Part shown: positions 32,011 to 41,103 of the stretch, piece after piece
Layout of the letters: each line of letters opens with the position of its first letter
Position numbering within the stretch: the stretch's first letter is position 1
DNA from: Sagittula stellata E-37
Lineage (GTDB): Bacteria; Pseudomonadota; Alphaproteobacteria; Rhodobacterales; Rhodobacteraceae
Assembly: GCF_039724765.1 (NCBI RefSeq)
Contig: NZ_CP155729.1
Coordinates: 868,001 to 932,000, forward strand
Length of the DNA stretch: 64,000 bases
Direction of reading: 5' to 3'
Notes under the pieces: generated by a model
Seen by the model: only the letters and a program-made list of their open reading frames with translations
Told to the model about the DNA's origin: nothing
Database searches by the model: none
Translations under genes and position numbers: made by a program

Positions 32011-32751
32011 TCAGATGCACCGCCCGCCGTCGACCTCCATGCAGACGCCGGTGATCATGCTGGCCTCGTCCGAGCACAGGTAGAGAGCGGCATTGGCAAG
32101 ATCCTCCGGCGTCGAGAACCGGCCCAACGGGATGGTCGACAGGAACTTCGCCCGCATTTCCGGTGTGTCTTCCCCGAGAAAACTGGGCAGCAGCGGGGTG
32201 TCCCCGGCGACCGGGTTCAGCGCGTTCACGCGGATGCCGAAGGGGGCGAGCTCGACGGCCATCGCCTTGGTCGCGGTGTTCATCCAGCCCTTCGAGGCGT
32301 TGTACCAGTTGAGCTTTGGGCGCGGAGAGACCCCCGCCGTGGAGGCGATGTTCAGGATCACACCCGACCCGCGCGCCTTGAACGCCGGCACGACCGCGCG
32401 GGCGGTCAGGTAGACCGACTTGCAGTTCACCGCGAAAACCCGGTCGAAGTCGTCCTCGCTCACGTCTTCCAGCGGCGTCGGAAGATGGGTGATGCCCGCG
32501 TTGTTCACGACGATGTCGGGCGTGCCGTGGGCATTTGTGAAGCTGTCGATCATCTCCGAGACGGATGCCGGGTCGGACACGTCGACATGGCTGTGCGGCG
32601 CGCCGATCCGGGCCGCGACTCGCACCGCCGCCTCCGTGTTGATGTCGGCCACGAGCACCGTTGCGCCTTCTGCGGCGAAACGGGTGGCGATTCCCTCACC
32701 GAAGCCCGACCCGGCCCCGGTTACGATGGCGCGCTTTCCCTGCAGTCTCAT
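32011..32751 (-). CDS. short-chain dehydrogenase/reductase (SDR), copy 1
   Basis: A 246-residue classical SDR: NAD(P) motif [10 protein letters not shown] near residue 12, NNAG, and catalytic Ser then YNASK (WYNASKGW). It ends [12 protein letters not shown], the usual C-terminal VDGG. An Asp at the end of beta-2 (VADI) suggests NAD rather than NADP. It follows the second SDR by 11 bases at the end of an ABC-transporter operon, suggesting oxidation of the imported compound or its product. The substrate is unknown. Confidence 0.87.
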   Translation of the reverse strand: MRLQGKRAIVTGAGSGFGEGIATRFAAEGATVLVADINTEAAVRVAARIGAPHSHVDVSDPASVSEMIDSFTNAHGTPDIVVNNAGITHLPTPLEDVSEDDFDRVFAVNCKSVYLTARAVVPAFKARGSGVILNIASTAGVSPRPKLNWYNASKGWMNTATKAMAVELAPFGIRVNALNPVAGDTPLLPSFLGEDTPEMRAKFLSTIPLGRFSTPEDLANAALYLCSDEASMITGVCMEVDGGRCI

Positions 32752-32762
32752 CGCCCGATTCC

Positions 32763-33491
32763 TCAGAAGGTTGCGCGGCCGCCGGACTGGTCGAAGACCG
32801 ACGCGGTGGTGAAAGACGCCTCGTCCGAGGCCAGCCAGCAGGCCATGGAGGCGATCTCGTCGACCGTGCCGAAACGGCCCATGGGGATCTTCGATTTCAT
32901 GAAGTCGATGAAGGTCTGCGTCATCTGCTCGAAGATGGCGGTCTGCACGGCCGCGGGCGCGATGGCATTGACGGTGATCCGCGTGTCGGCCAGTTCCTTG
33001 CCCAGCGACTTGGTCAGGCCGATGACCGCAGCCTTGGACGACGAATAGGCCGACGCGTTCGGATTGCCTTCCTTGCCCGCGATGGAGGCCATGTTGACGA
33101 TCCGGCCGAACCCGTTTGGCCGCATGATGCGCGCGGCAGCCCTGTTGCAGTAGAACAGCGCGTGGATGTTCAACGCGTAGACCTTGTGCCAGTCCTCGGT
33201 GGTATAATCGATCACCGACACGTTCGGGCCCGTTATCCCGGCAGAGCAGACCAGAGTATCGAGGTGCCCCATGGCCTGCGTGTCCTCCGCCATCGCGGCG
33301 TCGACCGCATCCGGATCGGTGACGTCGATCTGCCGGGTCTTCAGCGGCGTGCCGTCCAGCTTGGCAAGGTTGTCGGCGCTGATATCCCAGACCGTGACTG
33401 TGGCGCCTTCGTCGGCCAGACGGCTGGCGATGGCCAGCCCGATGCCCGAAGCGCCGCCAGTGACGATAGCGGCGCGGTTGTTGAAACGCAT
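32763..33491 (-). CDS. short-chain dehydrogenase/reductase (SDR), copy 2
   Basis: A 242-residue SDR with [17 protein letters not shown] (Asp, NAD preference), VCSAGITG in place of NNAG, catalytic YSSSK and a C-terminal SGGRATF. It resembles sugar-acid dehydrogenases such as 2-keto-3-deoxy-L-fuconate dehydrogenase in overall style, but that is only a family resemblance. It lies 57 bases after the fused ATPase and just before SDR copy 1 on the same strand. Confidence 0.85.
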   Translation of the reverse strand: MRFNNRAAIVTGGASGIGLAIASRLADEGATVTVWDISADNLAKLDGTPLKTRQIDVTDPDAVDAAMAEDTQAMGHLDTLVCSAGITGPNVSVIDYTTEDWHKVYALNIHALFYCNRAAARIMRPNGFGRIVNMASIAGKEGNPNASAYSSSKAAVIGLTKSLGKELADTRITVNAIAPAAVQTAIFEQMTQTFIDFMKSKIPMGRFGTVDEIASMACWLASDEASFTTASVFDQSGGRATF

Positions 33492-33548
33492 GGATGTTCC
33501 TCCCTTTCGGGTGGGAGAGTGCGGCGAAGCGGACCCGAGGGCAAGAGG

Positions 33549-35198
33549 TCAGCCGGATTGCCCGTCCGGCAGCCCGTCCGGCAGGCGGGGCGCGGCAGCC
33601 AGCAAGCGGCGCGCATAGTCGGTTTTCGGTGCCGTGAAGAGCGTTTCGGTCGGTGCGTCTTCGACGATCTGTCCGTTGCGCATCACCATCACGCGGTCGG
33701 TAACGGAGCGGACCACCTGCAGGTCGTGGCTGATGAACAGCCATGTCAGCCCATGCGAATCCGACAGACGGGCCAAGAGATCCAGCACCTGCGCCCGCAC
33801 CCGGACATCGAGGGCAGAGACCGCTTCGTCGAAGACGATCAGCTCGGGTCTGATGATAAGCGCCCGCGCGATGGCGAGACGCTGGCGTTGCCCGCCCGAG
33901 AAGGCGTGGATGTGTTTCGACGCATCTTCGGGGGACAATCCGACGGCGATCAAGGCCTCGGCGACGGCATCCCTGGGCGGCGGTGTATCCAGCAGGTGGA
34001 ACGGCTCGGAGATCAGGCGCGCGACGCGGTGGCGCGGGTTGAAGCTGCCGTAAGGGTCCTGGAAGACAACCTGGATCCGGCGTTGGGTTTCGCGACTGGG
34101 GCGACCGTCGGCCAGAACCGGCTTGCCGTCGATCTCGATCCGGCCGCTGGCCAAGGGCTGCAACCCGAGAAGCGCGCGCGTGAGCGTGGACTTGCCGCAG
34201 CCGGATTCGCCCACGAGCCCCAGCCTTTCCCCCTTGCGGATCGTGAAGCTGACGTTGTCGACGGCGGTGAAGCTGCGCGGCTTCGTGGAGGGCCTTGACC
34301 TGGGTAGGGGATAGATGACGCTGACATCTGTAACCCGCAGCAAGGGCGCCCCGGGCTGGCGGGCCGGCAGGTGGGCGCGATGCGACGAGGCGGCGATCAG
34401 CTCGCGCGTGTAGGCGTGTTGTGGACGGTGCAGGAGCTGCGCTGTCGGGGCCGTTTCGACCACTCGGCCGTGCTGCATGACCGCGATGCGGTCCGCCATG
34501 TCCGCCACAACCGCCAGGTCGTGGGTGATGAGCAGGAGCGCCATGTTCTCGGTCCGGGCAAGATCCTTCAGCAAGTCGAGGATTCGGGCCTGCGTGGTGA
34601 CGTCGAGCGCGGTTGTCGGCTCGTCCGCGATCAGCAGCCGGGGTTTCAGCGCGATCGCCATCGCGATGACCACGCGCTGCCGCTGTCCTCCGGACAGCTC
34701 GTGCGGATAGCGGCCGGGGGACACATCCAGGCCAACCCTTTCCAAAAGGCCGGTCATTTCGGGCGGCACGGCGCCGTGGATGCGGAAAACCTCGGCGATC
34801 TGGTGGCCGATGGTCTGCAGCGGGTTGAGCGCGGTCATCGGTTCCTGGAAGATCATGCCGATCTCGCGCCCGCGGATGCGGCGCAGGTCGCGGTCACCGA
34901 GCCGGGCCAGGTCGGTCGTGCCGAAGCCGATCCGGCCAGACGCGACGGCAGAGCCGGGCAGGAGCCCCATGACGGCGAGCGCTGTCAGCGACTTTCCCGA
35001 GCCGGATTCGCCGGTCAGGGCAAGCGTTTCGCCGCTGTCCATGTGGAAGGTGATATCCTGCAGGACCTGCTTGCCATGGATCGCGGCGGTCAGGCCGTCG
35101 ACTTTGAGAAGCGGGTTCGGCCCGCCTTCGGCGACCCGACCCGCGGGGGGCTCTGCCCCCCGGTCCCCCCGAGGGTATTTGCGCCAAGATGAAGGCAT
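33549..35198 (-). CDS. fused double ATPase of second peptide ABC transporter
   Basis: A 549-residue tandem ABC ATPase: Walker A GESGSGKSLTALA and GESGCGKSTLTRA, signatures LSGGQRQR and FSGGQRQR, and Walker B sequences LIADEPTTALD and IVFDEAVSALD (a Glu-Ala change after the catalytic Glu). The cassette proper begins at LLKVDGLTAAIHG, about residue 30. The first 29 residues (MPSSWRKYPRG, then a Gly/Pro/Ala run) are encoded by a GC-hairpin dispersed repeat. The ATG overlaps the permease stop as TGATG, so this unusual N-terminus is likely really translated. Confidence 0.9.
   Translation of the reverse strand: MPSSWRKYPRGDRGAEPPAGRVAEGGPNPLLKVDGLTAAIHGKQVLQDITFHMDSGETLALTGESGSGKSLTALAVMGLLPGSAVASGRIGFGTTDLARLGDRDLRRIRGREIGMIFQEPMTALNPLQTIGHQIAEVFRIHGAVPPEMTGLLERVGLDVSPGRYPHELSGGQRQRVVIAMAIALKPRLLIADEPTTALDVTTQARILDLLKDLARTENMALLLITHDLAVVADMADRIAVMQHGRVVETAPTAQLLHRPQHAYTRELIAASSHRAHLPARQPGAPLLRVTDVSVIYPLPRSRPSTKPRSFTAVDNVSFTIRKGERLGLVGESGCGKSTLTRALLGLQPLASGRIEIDGKPVLADGRPSRETQRRIQVVFQDPYGSFNPRHRVARLISEPFHLLDTPPPRDAVAEALIAVGLSPEDASKHIHAFSGGQRQRLAIARALIIRPELIVFDEAVSALDVRVRAQVLDLLARLSDSHGLTWLFISHDLQVVRSVTDRVMVMRNGQIVEDAPTETLFTAPKTDYARRLLAAAPRLPDGLPDGQSG
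35145..35195 (-). repeat. roseobacter-type GC-hairpin repeat inside coding sequence
   Basis: The perfect stem GGGGGGC-TCT-GCCCCCC (35145-35161) is followed by GGTCCCCCCGAGGGTATTTG and CGCCAAGATGAAG. This layout (G/C hairpin, CCCCCGAGGGTATTT, then AAGATGAAG) is what I remember as a frequent intergenic repeat of Roseobacter genomes; the match is from memory and was not searched. Here it codes for the N-terminus of the ABC ATPase. Confidence 0.6.
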
Positions 35199-36013
35199 CA
35201 GGTCCGGAGTGGCTTCAGGCGTGGGTCGAGGGCGTCGCGCAGGCCGTCGCCGAGCAGGTTCAGGCCGAGCACCATGAGCACGATCGTCAGCCCGGGGATC
35301 AGCGCTGTGTGCGGTGCGATGGTGACGAGCGTCTGGGCATCCGCCAGCATGCGGCCCCAGCTGGGGGTGGGGGGCTGCGCGCCTAGCCCGACGTAGGCGA
35401 GGCCTGCCTCGGCGAGGATGCCGAGAGAAAACTGGATCGTGGCCTGCACGATGAGCAGGTTGAGAATGTTGGGCAGGATGTGTTCGGCGCTGATCCGGGT
35501 GCCCGACTTGCCGCAGGTCCGGGCGGCGAGGACGAACTCGCGCGTCCAGAGCGACAGTGCGGCACCACGAGTCAGACGGGCGAAGACCGGGATGTTGAAG
35601 ATGCCGATGGCGATGATCGCATTGACGGCGGACGGTCCGAAAGTGGCGGTGATCAGGATCGCGATCACGAGGCTGGGGAAGGCGAATACCAGGTCTGAGC
35701 CGCGGGAGATCGCTTCATCTATCAGGCCGCCCCGATGTGCGGCGGCGGTCAGGCCGAGCGGCACGCCCAGGCCCGCGCCGATGGTCACCGCGACGAGCGC
35801 CACGGCGATCGATGTGCGCGCCCCGGTCATGAGCATCGACAGAATGTCGCGCCCGAAGTGGTCGGTGCCGAGCAGATGAGTGCCGCCCGGCGGCAGCAGC
35901 CGCTGCGGGATGTCCACCTGCGTGACATCGAACGGGGTCCAGACGAGCGACAGGAGGGCCGCTGCGACCATCAGCGCCGAGAGCGCCCCGCCTACGACGA
36001 GCGTGGGTTTCAT
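35198..36013 (-). CDS. peptide-type ABC transporter permease (DppC-like), second system
   Basis: A 271-residue permease. The sequence LLGTDHFGRDILSMLMTGARTS is the DppC hallmark and the EAA loop is EFVLAARTCGKSGTRISAEHI. Five to six TM helices are visible. The ATG at 36013 overlaps the DppB-like stop by four bases; the frame is open further upstream but that part is antisense-like. It couples to the fused ATPase at TGATG. Confidence 0.9.
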   Translation of the reverse strand: MKPTLVVGGALSALMVAAALLSLVWTPFDVTQVDIPQRLLPPGGTHLLGTDHFGRDILSMLMTGARTSIAVALVAVTIGAGLGVPLGLTAAAHRGGLIDEAISRGSDLVFAFPSLVIAILITATFGPSAVNAIIAIGIFNIPVFARLTRGAALSLWTREFVLAARTCGKSGTRISAEHILPNILNLLIVQATIQFSLGILAEAGLAYVGLGAQPPTPSWGRMLADAQTLVTIAPHTALIPGLTIVLMVLGLNLLGDGLRDALDPRLKPLRT

Positions 36014-36951
36014 CGGCGCCGAAGCCTCGGGTCGGCGATGGCGTACGCCAGATCGGTGAGGAAGTTCACCACGATCACCGCGAAGACCAGCAGCATGACC
36101 ACCGATTCTACCGTGATCAGGTCGCGCTGCGATATCGACTGGAAGATCAGACGGCCGAGACCGGGCAGGTAGAACACCTGTTCGATGATGATCGCCCCCG
36201 CGAGCAGAAAGGAGAACTGTAGCCCGAGGATCGTCAGGACGGGGATCAGCGCGTTGCGCAGGCCGTGGCGCCGCAGGGCCTGCGCCGGGGACAGGCCTTT
36301 GGCGCGGGCGGTTCGGATGTAGTCCTCGTGCAGGGCGTCGATCAGGCTGGATCTGAGGATGCGGGCGAGGATCGCCGCTTGTGGCAGGGCGAGCGCGATG
36401 GCCGGAAGGGTCAGGGCCTTGAGGGCGGCGGCGGGATCGTCCCAGCCTGGAAAGCCGCCCGACGGGAAGATGCGCCAGGTGATGGCGAACAGCGACACGA
36501 GCAGCATGGCGAACCAGAAGTTCGGCACGGCGACACCCAGCTGGCTGGCGCCCATGACCGCAAGGTCCGCCGGTCTGCCACGGCGGGCCGCCGCCACGAG
36601 GCCCGCCGGGAAGGCCACGAGCACGGCCAGGACGAGTGCGTAGACGGTCAGCGGCAAAGAGATCCAGAGCCGGTCCGCGACCATCCCGGCCACCGGGGTC
36701 CTGTAGGTGTAGGAGATGCCCAGATCGCCTGTCAGCAGTCCGCCGACCCATGCGAGATACCGAGCTGGCGGGGAGAGGTCGAGGTTCAGTTCTGCCCTCA
36801 GGGCAGCCAGTGTCTCGGGCTGTGCGTTGATGCCCAGCATGTAGGCGGCCGGATCACCCGGCGCGATTTCCACCACGAGGAAGATCACCAGCGAGGCGGC
36901 GGCGAGGCTCACGATCAGCGAGAGCACGCGGCGGGAGAGGTAAGTCAGCAT
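36010..36951 (-). CDS. peptide-type ABC transporter permease (DppB-like), second system
   Basis: A 313-residue permease starting MLTYLSRRVLSLIVSLAAAS. It has GDLGISYTYRTPVAGMVADR, the EAA loop DYIRTARAKGLSPAQALRRH and the C-terminal LTDLAYAIADPRLRR, all typical of DppB. No binding-protein gene precedes it directly; the nearest family 5 binding protein on the same strand is at 41104-42573. The ATG at 36951 is chosen because the upstream extension is low-complexity and non-family. Confidence 0.9.
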   Translation of the reverse strand: MLTYLSRRVLSLIVSLAAASLVIFLVVEIAPGDPAAYMLGINAQPETLAALRAELNLDLSPPARYLAWVGGLLTGDLGISYTYRTPVAGMVADRLWISLPLTVYALVLAVLVAFPAGLVAAARRGRPADLAVMGASQLGVAVPNFWFAMLLVSLFAITWRIFPSGGFPGWDDPAAALKALTLPAIALALPQAAILARILRSSLIDALHEDYIRTARAKGLSPAQALRRHGLRNALIPVLTILGLQFSFLLAGAIIIEQVFYLPGLGRLIFQSISQRDLITVESVVMLLVFAVIVVNFLTDLAYAIADPRLRRR

Positions 36952-36970
36952 GGCTGGAACGACGCCGGTA

Positions 36971-37858
36971 TCATGGCCGGCCTGTGGCGGCGCCGGGGCC
37001 GGTGGCCAGCGTGAAGAGCAGGTCGAGATGCCTGTCCTCGGGAAGTCCATTCAGAGCCAGCTTCTGCATGCGCGACCCCGCGGCCAGTGTCCGCAGGTCC
37101 TCATCGCTCATCCGCTTGTAGTCGCGCTTCCAGTGACGCAGCATGAGGTCCTTGTAGGAGCCGAGCTTGGCCGTCCGGGACCATACCGCGCGGATGTCGG
37201 GCCTCGTTTGCAGCATGTGCTCGAAGAGGTAATGCGGCCAGAAATAGGGATGCAGGGGCCGTTCCGCGCCCGCGTCCGGAGCGACGGACCAGGCGCGCTT
37301 CTTCGGCTCCAGCACCTGCTTGGCGGCGGGCGCGCCACCGGTCAGCGCAAGCCTCAGTGAGGTCAGGCGGAAGGCCAGCGCGCCCTTGCCGCCGGGATCG
37401 AGTTCGCGGCGGGACACCTGCTGGCGCCGGGGGCTTTGCCAGTAGCGGACGGTTTCTTCCATCCACGCGGTCATGATCGCATGATGCGGCGTGGCAGCGA
37501 GAAACCAGTTCTCGACCGGGCGGCGCCGGTAGGGGTCGTGAAAGGCGAAGAACCCTTCGTCCGTCATGTCGGGCAGCCAGTCGTCGAGCGGTTTCATCGG
37601 CACGGTCGCCGCATCGACGTATACGCCACCCCTGGCCTCAAGCTCGTGCATGCGGAAGATGTCGGCCTGGCCCTGGAAGGTGGCCGGGGGATGAGGGATG
37701 CCGCGGTCGGCAAAAGCTTTTTGCGCGTCGGCACTGTCGAAGAGATGAACCTCCCATGCGGGATTCAGGCTGGCCCAGGCGTCCCAGCAGCGGCGGACGA
37801 TGGCGGGCGCCTGCGCCTCACCCTGCGCCCAGTAGAAGACAAGCCGTTTCGGCACCAT
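36971..37858 (-). CDS. capsular-polysaccharide-type glycosyltransferase
   Basis: A 295-residue protein of the Caps_synth / GT32-like type: start VPKRLVFYWAQGEAQAP, a central AFADRGIPHPPATFQGQADI followed by FRMHELEARGGVYVDAATVP, where the D-x-D-like YVDAA region binds sugar nucleotide, then GFFAFHDP and ENWFLAATPHHAIM. It would add a sugar to a capsule or exopolysaccharide chain. It lies 20 bases upstream of the ABC permease gene on the same strand but is not an obvious part of that transport system. Confidence 0.8.
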   Translation of the reverse strand: MVPKRLVFYWAQGEAQAPAIVRRCWDAWASLNPAWEVHLFDSADAQKAFADRGIPHPPATFQGQADIFRMHELEARGGVYVDAATVPMKPLDDWLPDMTDEGFFAFHDPYRRRPVENWFLAATPHHAIMTAWMEETVRYWQSPRRQQVSRRELDPGGKGALAFRLTSLRLALTGGAPAAKQVLEPKKRAWSVAPDAGAERPLHPYFWPHYLFEHMLQTRPDIRAVWSRTAKLGSYKDLMLRHWKRDYKRMSDEDLRTLAAGSRMQKLALNGLPEDRHLDLLFTLATGPGAATGRP

Positions 37859-38166
37859 GCACGAACCCTCCCGCTTTCGCTTATCGGGCGAAGGGGGCGG
37901 CGGGGGCAAGGGGCTGCGACAGATCTGTCGGTCGGCTTCGGGATCACTGTTGCCCGCGCGGTGGTCTTCGCGACGGGTGTCCCGACGATTGACTTGCACG
38001 TGGACTTCCTCCGAACCTTCGGTGAGGCGCACGGGGGAGAGGACCGTCAGTGAGATCGCCAGCCAGACCCGTTCGGCCAACGGCGTCCCGACCGGCGAGG
38101 CAGCGGCGCGCCTTGCGCCCGTGGCGCATGCGGGTATTTAGGGACAACTGAATCCAGAGGAACGCC
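37859..38166. other. divergent intergenic region
   Basis: 308 bases between the divergent glycosyltransferase and the gene at 38167. GAGGAA near 38158 is the ribosome site for the latter. No other element is recognised. Confidence 0.4.
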
Positions 38167-39069
38167 ATGAAAACCGATCTGCTCAAGCTCAGGGCGATCG
38201 CCAAGTATCGCAAGCTCGTGCGCAAGCGCCGCGCCTTTTTCGGATGGCTCACGTCGCGGTCCGATCCGATGACAAACGAGTTTGACCGCGCGCTGCTGGA
38301 GCGATCCGCCCTGATCGAACGGATCGGGCAGGCCGAAACGCATCCGGGCGTGACCGGAGAGATCGCGGTCTATTCGACCTTCTGCGGCACGTTGAAGAAC
38401 CTGACGTTGGATCGGACGAACCGGGCGCGGACCTACCCGCATTACTTCGTCTCCAACAACCGGCAGGTACTGGGCATGGCCGAGGCGCTGGGCTGGCTGC
38501 CGATCTTCATCGACCTGCCGATCTCCGCGAACCCGATCGAGGCCGCGCACCAGGCAAAGGTGGCAAAGGCGCTGCCGCACCTGTTTCCCGACCTCGCCCG
38601 GCACCGTTATCTTTTGTACACGGACGACAAGAAGGCGGTGAAGTACGAGAAGTATCCCGGCGTGGTGGAGAAGCTGAAGGACGTCGGCGCGGCCATGGCC
38701 CTTCAGGAAAGCAGCCACATTCGGGACAACATCCTCTGGGAATACACCGACTCCCTGCATCAGCCGCGCTACATGGCGCAGGCCCACCAGATGCTGCGGT
38801 ACACGCTGTCCCAGCTGGAGGCGGGCAAGACGCTCGATACGAAGGTCCTCTTCAACACCGCCTTCATCGCGCGCGACATGCAGCATCCTCAGGTCAGGGC
38901 CCTAAACGAGGCATGGTACGACGACATCCTGGCCTGTGGGATCGATTGCCAGCTTGCGTTCGATTTCCTGGCGCAGGGCCGGGACGATATCTTCGCCCTG
39001 CCACCCGCACCGCGGAAGAAATACCTCGGCAAGAAGATCGAGGCAAACACGCCTCCGGGAGAGGCCTGA
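38167..39069 (+). CDS. hypothetical protein, possibly glycosyltransferase-like (DUF616/TOD1 style)
   Basis: A 300-residue cytoplasmic protein with a basic N-terminus (KYRKLVRKRRAFF). I do not recognise it firmly. The run VYSTFCGTLKNLTL, HYFVSNNRQ, KALPHLFPDLARHRYLLYTDDK and ALQESSHIRDNILWE echoes the order of motifs in DUF616/TOD1-MUCI70 glycosyltransferase-like proteins (opening strand, F-x-D/N-N, K-x-x-PH, H-x-R-D). The C-terminus is Pro/Lys-rich. It is divergent from a capsular-type glycosyltransferase, which supports a surface-polysaccharide role only by context. Confidence 0.5.
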   Translation: MKTDLLKLRAIAKYRKLVRKRRAFFGWLTSRSDPMTNEFDRALLERSALIERIGQAETHPGVTGEIAVYSTFCGTLKNLTLDRTNRARTYPHYFVSNNRQVLGMAEALGWLPIFIDLPISANPIEAAHQAKVAKALPHLFPDLARHRYLLYTDDKKAVKYEKYPGVVEKLKDVGAAMALQESSHIRDNILWEYTDSLHQPRYMAQAHQMLRYTLSQLEAGKTLDTKVLFNTAFIARDMQHPQVRALNEAWYDDILACGIDCQLAFDFLAQGRDDIFALPPAPRKKYLGKKIEANTPPGEA

Positions 39070-39072
39070 ACC

Positions 39073-39939
39073 TCAGCCGAGGAAATCGAGCAATGCGCGC
39101 GCGGTTTGCTCGGGGGACTGGTCGATGAAGAAATGCCCGCCGGGGACGGTGCCCGCTTGCATGTCAGACAGCCGGTCTGCCCAAGTGGCGGGCACGTCGT
39201 AGGCGCGGGCCATCGCCCCGTCCGCGCCGTAAAGGACCAACGACGGCACATCGACCCGCCGGCCGAGGTCCTTCTCGTCCAACGCGAAATCCACGTCGAT
39301 GGCGGCCCGGTAATCGTCGCACATGGCGCGGCGGCACTCCGGATCGGCCCATGCGGCTCGGTAGGCATCCAGTTTCGGAAAGTCCGATAGCTGCGCGCCG
39401 CCCCAGCCCAACAGGCAGCTTTCGTAATAGGCATCGGGGTCGGCGGCGATCATCCCTTCGGGGAAGGGCTGCGGCTGGCTGAGGAAGAACCAGTGGTAGT
39501 AGGCCCGGGCGACGGGATGGGTCAGGTGTGACAGTAGGAGGTGCGTGGGCACGATGTCCATCAGGGTCAGGCTCAGCAGCCGGTCGGATACATCCAGCGC
39601 GAGTCGATGGGCCGTGCGAGCGCCGCGGTCATGCCCGACAAGATGGAAACGACCGTGCCCGAGATGCGACATGAGGGCTGTCATGTCGCCCGCCATGGCG
39701 CGGAAACTGTAGGCTTCGACACCCTTCGGCTTGCCGCTTTCGCCGTAGCCGCGCAGGTCTGCCGCGACGACCGTGAACCGCTCGGCAAGGCGCGGACCGA
39801 CCTCTGCCCACATCGCGCGGGTCTGCGGGAAGCCGTGCAGCAAAAGGACAGCCGGTCCGGTTCCGCCGGTCTCGAAAGCGATTTCCACGCCGTCCAGTTC
39901 CACCTGGCCGGGCGAGAAGCCCGGGATTTCGTTGCGCAT
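39073..39939 (-). CDS. alpha/beta hydrolase, fluoroacetate/haloacetate dehalogenase-like
   Basis: A 288-residue alpha/beta hydrolase. The nucleophile elbow is GHDRGAR (Asp104, Arg105, Arg108). Further residues match the known fluoroacetate dehalogenase set in order and spacing: Asp128 in LMDIVP, His149-Trp150 in YYHWFF, Tyr210 in CDDYRA and His269 in PGGHFF. In that family Asp attacks the C-F carbon, His/Trp/Tyr hold fluoride and two Arg hold the carboxylate. Epoxide hydrolases and haloalkane dehalogenases are relatives but lack the double Arg. It ends 3 bases from the convergent gene at 38167. Confidence 0.8.
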   Translation of the reverse strand: MRNEIPGFSPGQVELDGVEIAFETGGTGPAVLLLHGFPQTRAMWAEVGPRLAERFTVVAADLRGYGESGKPKGVEAYSFRAMAGDMTALMSHLGHGRFHLVGHDRGARTAHRLALDVSDRLLSLTLMDIVPTHLLLSHLTHPVARAYYHWFFLSQPQPFPEGMIAADPDAYYESCLLGWGGAQLSDFPKLDAYRAAWADPECRRAMCDDYRAAIDVDFALDEKDLGRRVDVPSLVLYGADGAMARAYDVPATWADRLSDMQAGTVPGGHFFIDQSPEQTARALLDFLG

Positions 39940-40083
39940 GATGCCCTACTCCCACGGCGCGTGTTGCCCGCATATTGGCCCCGCGCGGGCGGTGGCCGTC
40001 AAGACGCGGTCTCCAGCCTGTCTTCCTGTTGTACCCCGCCGAAGGGACGCTAGGCTGTCGGCATCAAGAAAAGGGAGAACGGC

Positions 40084-41094
40084 ATGGCGGTCCTGACCGA
40101 GGCAGAGGACATTTCGGATATCGCGTTTGGCTACATGGGCTCCAAGGCGTTGTTTGCGGCGCTCGAATTCGGTGTGTTTACGGCCTTGTCACAGGGCAAC
40201 ATCGGATTGACTGGAATTGCCGGGGCCACGGGCCTGCCCAAGGAGCGTTGCCGCACCCTGCTGTCCGCGCTGGTGGGTTTGGGCCTTGTCACACATGACG
40301 ACGCTGGGTTCGCCAATTCCCCGGCGGCGGAGTCTTTCCTTGTGAAAGGGGCGCGTCACGACTTCGGCGACTACCTGCGCCTGCAGGTCGGCCGCCAGAT
40401 GTATCCGCTGATGGACCAGATCGAGAAGGCGTTGACCGGGGACCTGGAAGACGATCACACTGGATCCTACGCACAGTGGTTTGCCGACCCGGAAGAGGCC
40501 CGGCTGTATTCCGAGAGCCAGCACGCCGGATCGCTCGGTCCGGCGCGGGGGCTGGCCAAGCGGGTCGACTTTTCGGGCATCGGCAGCCTGCTGGATGTGG
40601 GCGGCGGGACCGGCGCCTTTGCCATCACGCTGGCGCGCAGGAACCCGAACCTGCGCATCACGGTGCTGGACTTCCCCAATGTCGCCAAGCTGGGCGAAGC
40701 CTACGTGGCTGATGCGGGACTGTCGTCGCAAATCGGCTATTGCCATGGGAACGCGCTGGAGTCTGGATGGCCCGGCGGGCAGGATGCCGTCCTGATGAGC
40801 TACCTGTTTTCGGGTGTGCCGGATCACAGCCACGCGGGCCTGCTGCGCAAGGCACATGACGCGCTCAATCCCGGCGGGCAGGTGCTGATCCACGACTTCA
40901 TCGTCGACGCGGACCTGTCCGGCCCGAAGAACACAGCGCTCTGGCAGCTTCAGCACACGGCCTTCACCCCCGAGGCCCGATCGCTGGACGACGACTGGCT
41001 GATCGGCGCCCTTGAGGCCGCAGGGTTCAGCGACGCCGATGTCGGGCCGCTGATCCCCGGGATGACCAAGCTGGCCACCGCCCGAAAGGCCTGA
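40084..41094 (+). CDS. SAM-dependent O-methyltransferase (Methyltransf_2 type)
   Basis: A 336-residue plant-COMT-like methyltransferase with an N-terminal winged-helix dimerisation domain (LFAALEFGVFTALSQGN, TGLPKERCRTLLSALVGLGL) and a Rossmann domain with SAM motif LLDVGGGTGAFAITLARR near residue 165, VLDFPNV and a motif near QVLIHDFIVDAD. Relatives methylate hydroxyneurosporene, acetylserotonin or polyketides. It is a single gene with an AAGGGAGAA ribosome site. It converges with the binding-protein gene 9 bases away. Confidence 0.82.
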   Translation: MAVLTEAEDISDIAFGYMGSKALFAALEFGVFTALSQGNIGLTGIAGATGLPKERCRTLLSALVGLGLVTHDDAGFANSPAAESFLVKGARHDFGDYLRLQVGRQMYPLMDQIEKALTGDLEDDHTGSYAQWFADPEEARLYSESQHAGSLGPARGLAKRVDFSGIGSLLDVGGGTGAFAITLARRNPNLRITVLDFPNVAKLGEAYVADAGLSSQIGYCHGNALESGWPGGQDAVLMSYLFSGVPDHSHAGLLRKAHDALNPGGQVLIHDFIVDADLSGPKNTALWQLQHTAFTPEARSLDDDWLIGALEAAGFSDADVGPLIPGMTKLATARKA

Positions 41095-41103
41095 CCGTCC
41101 GCG

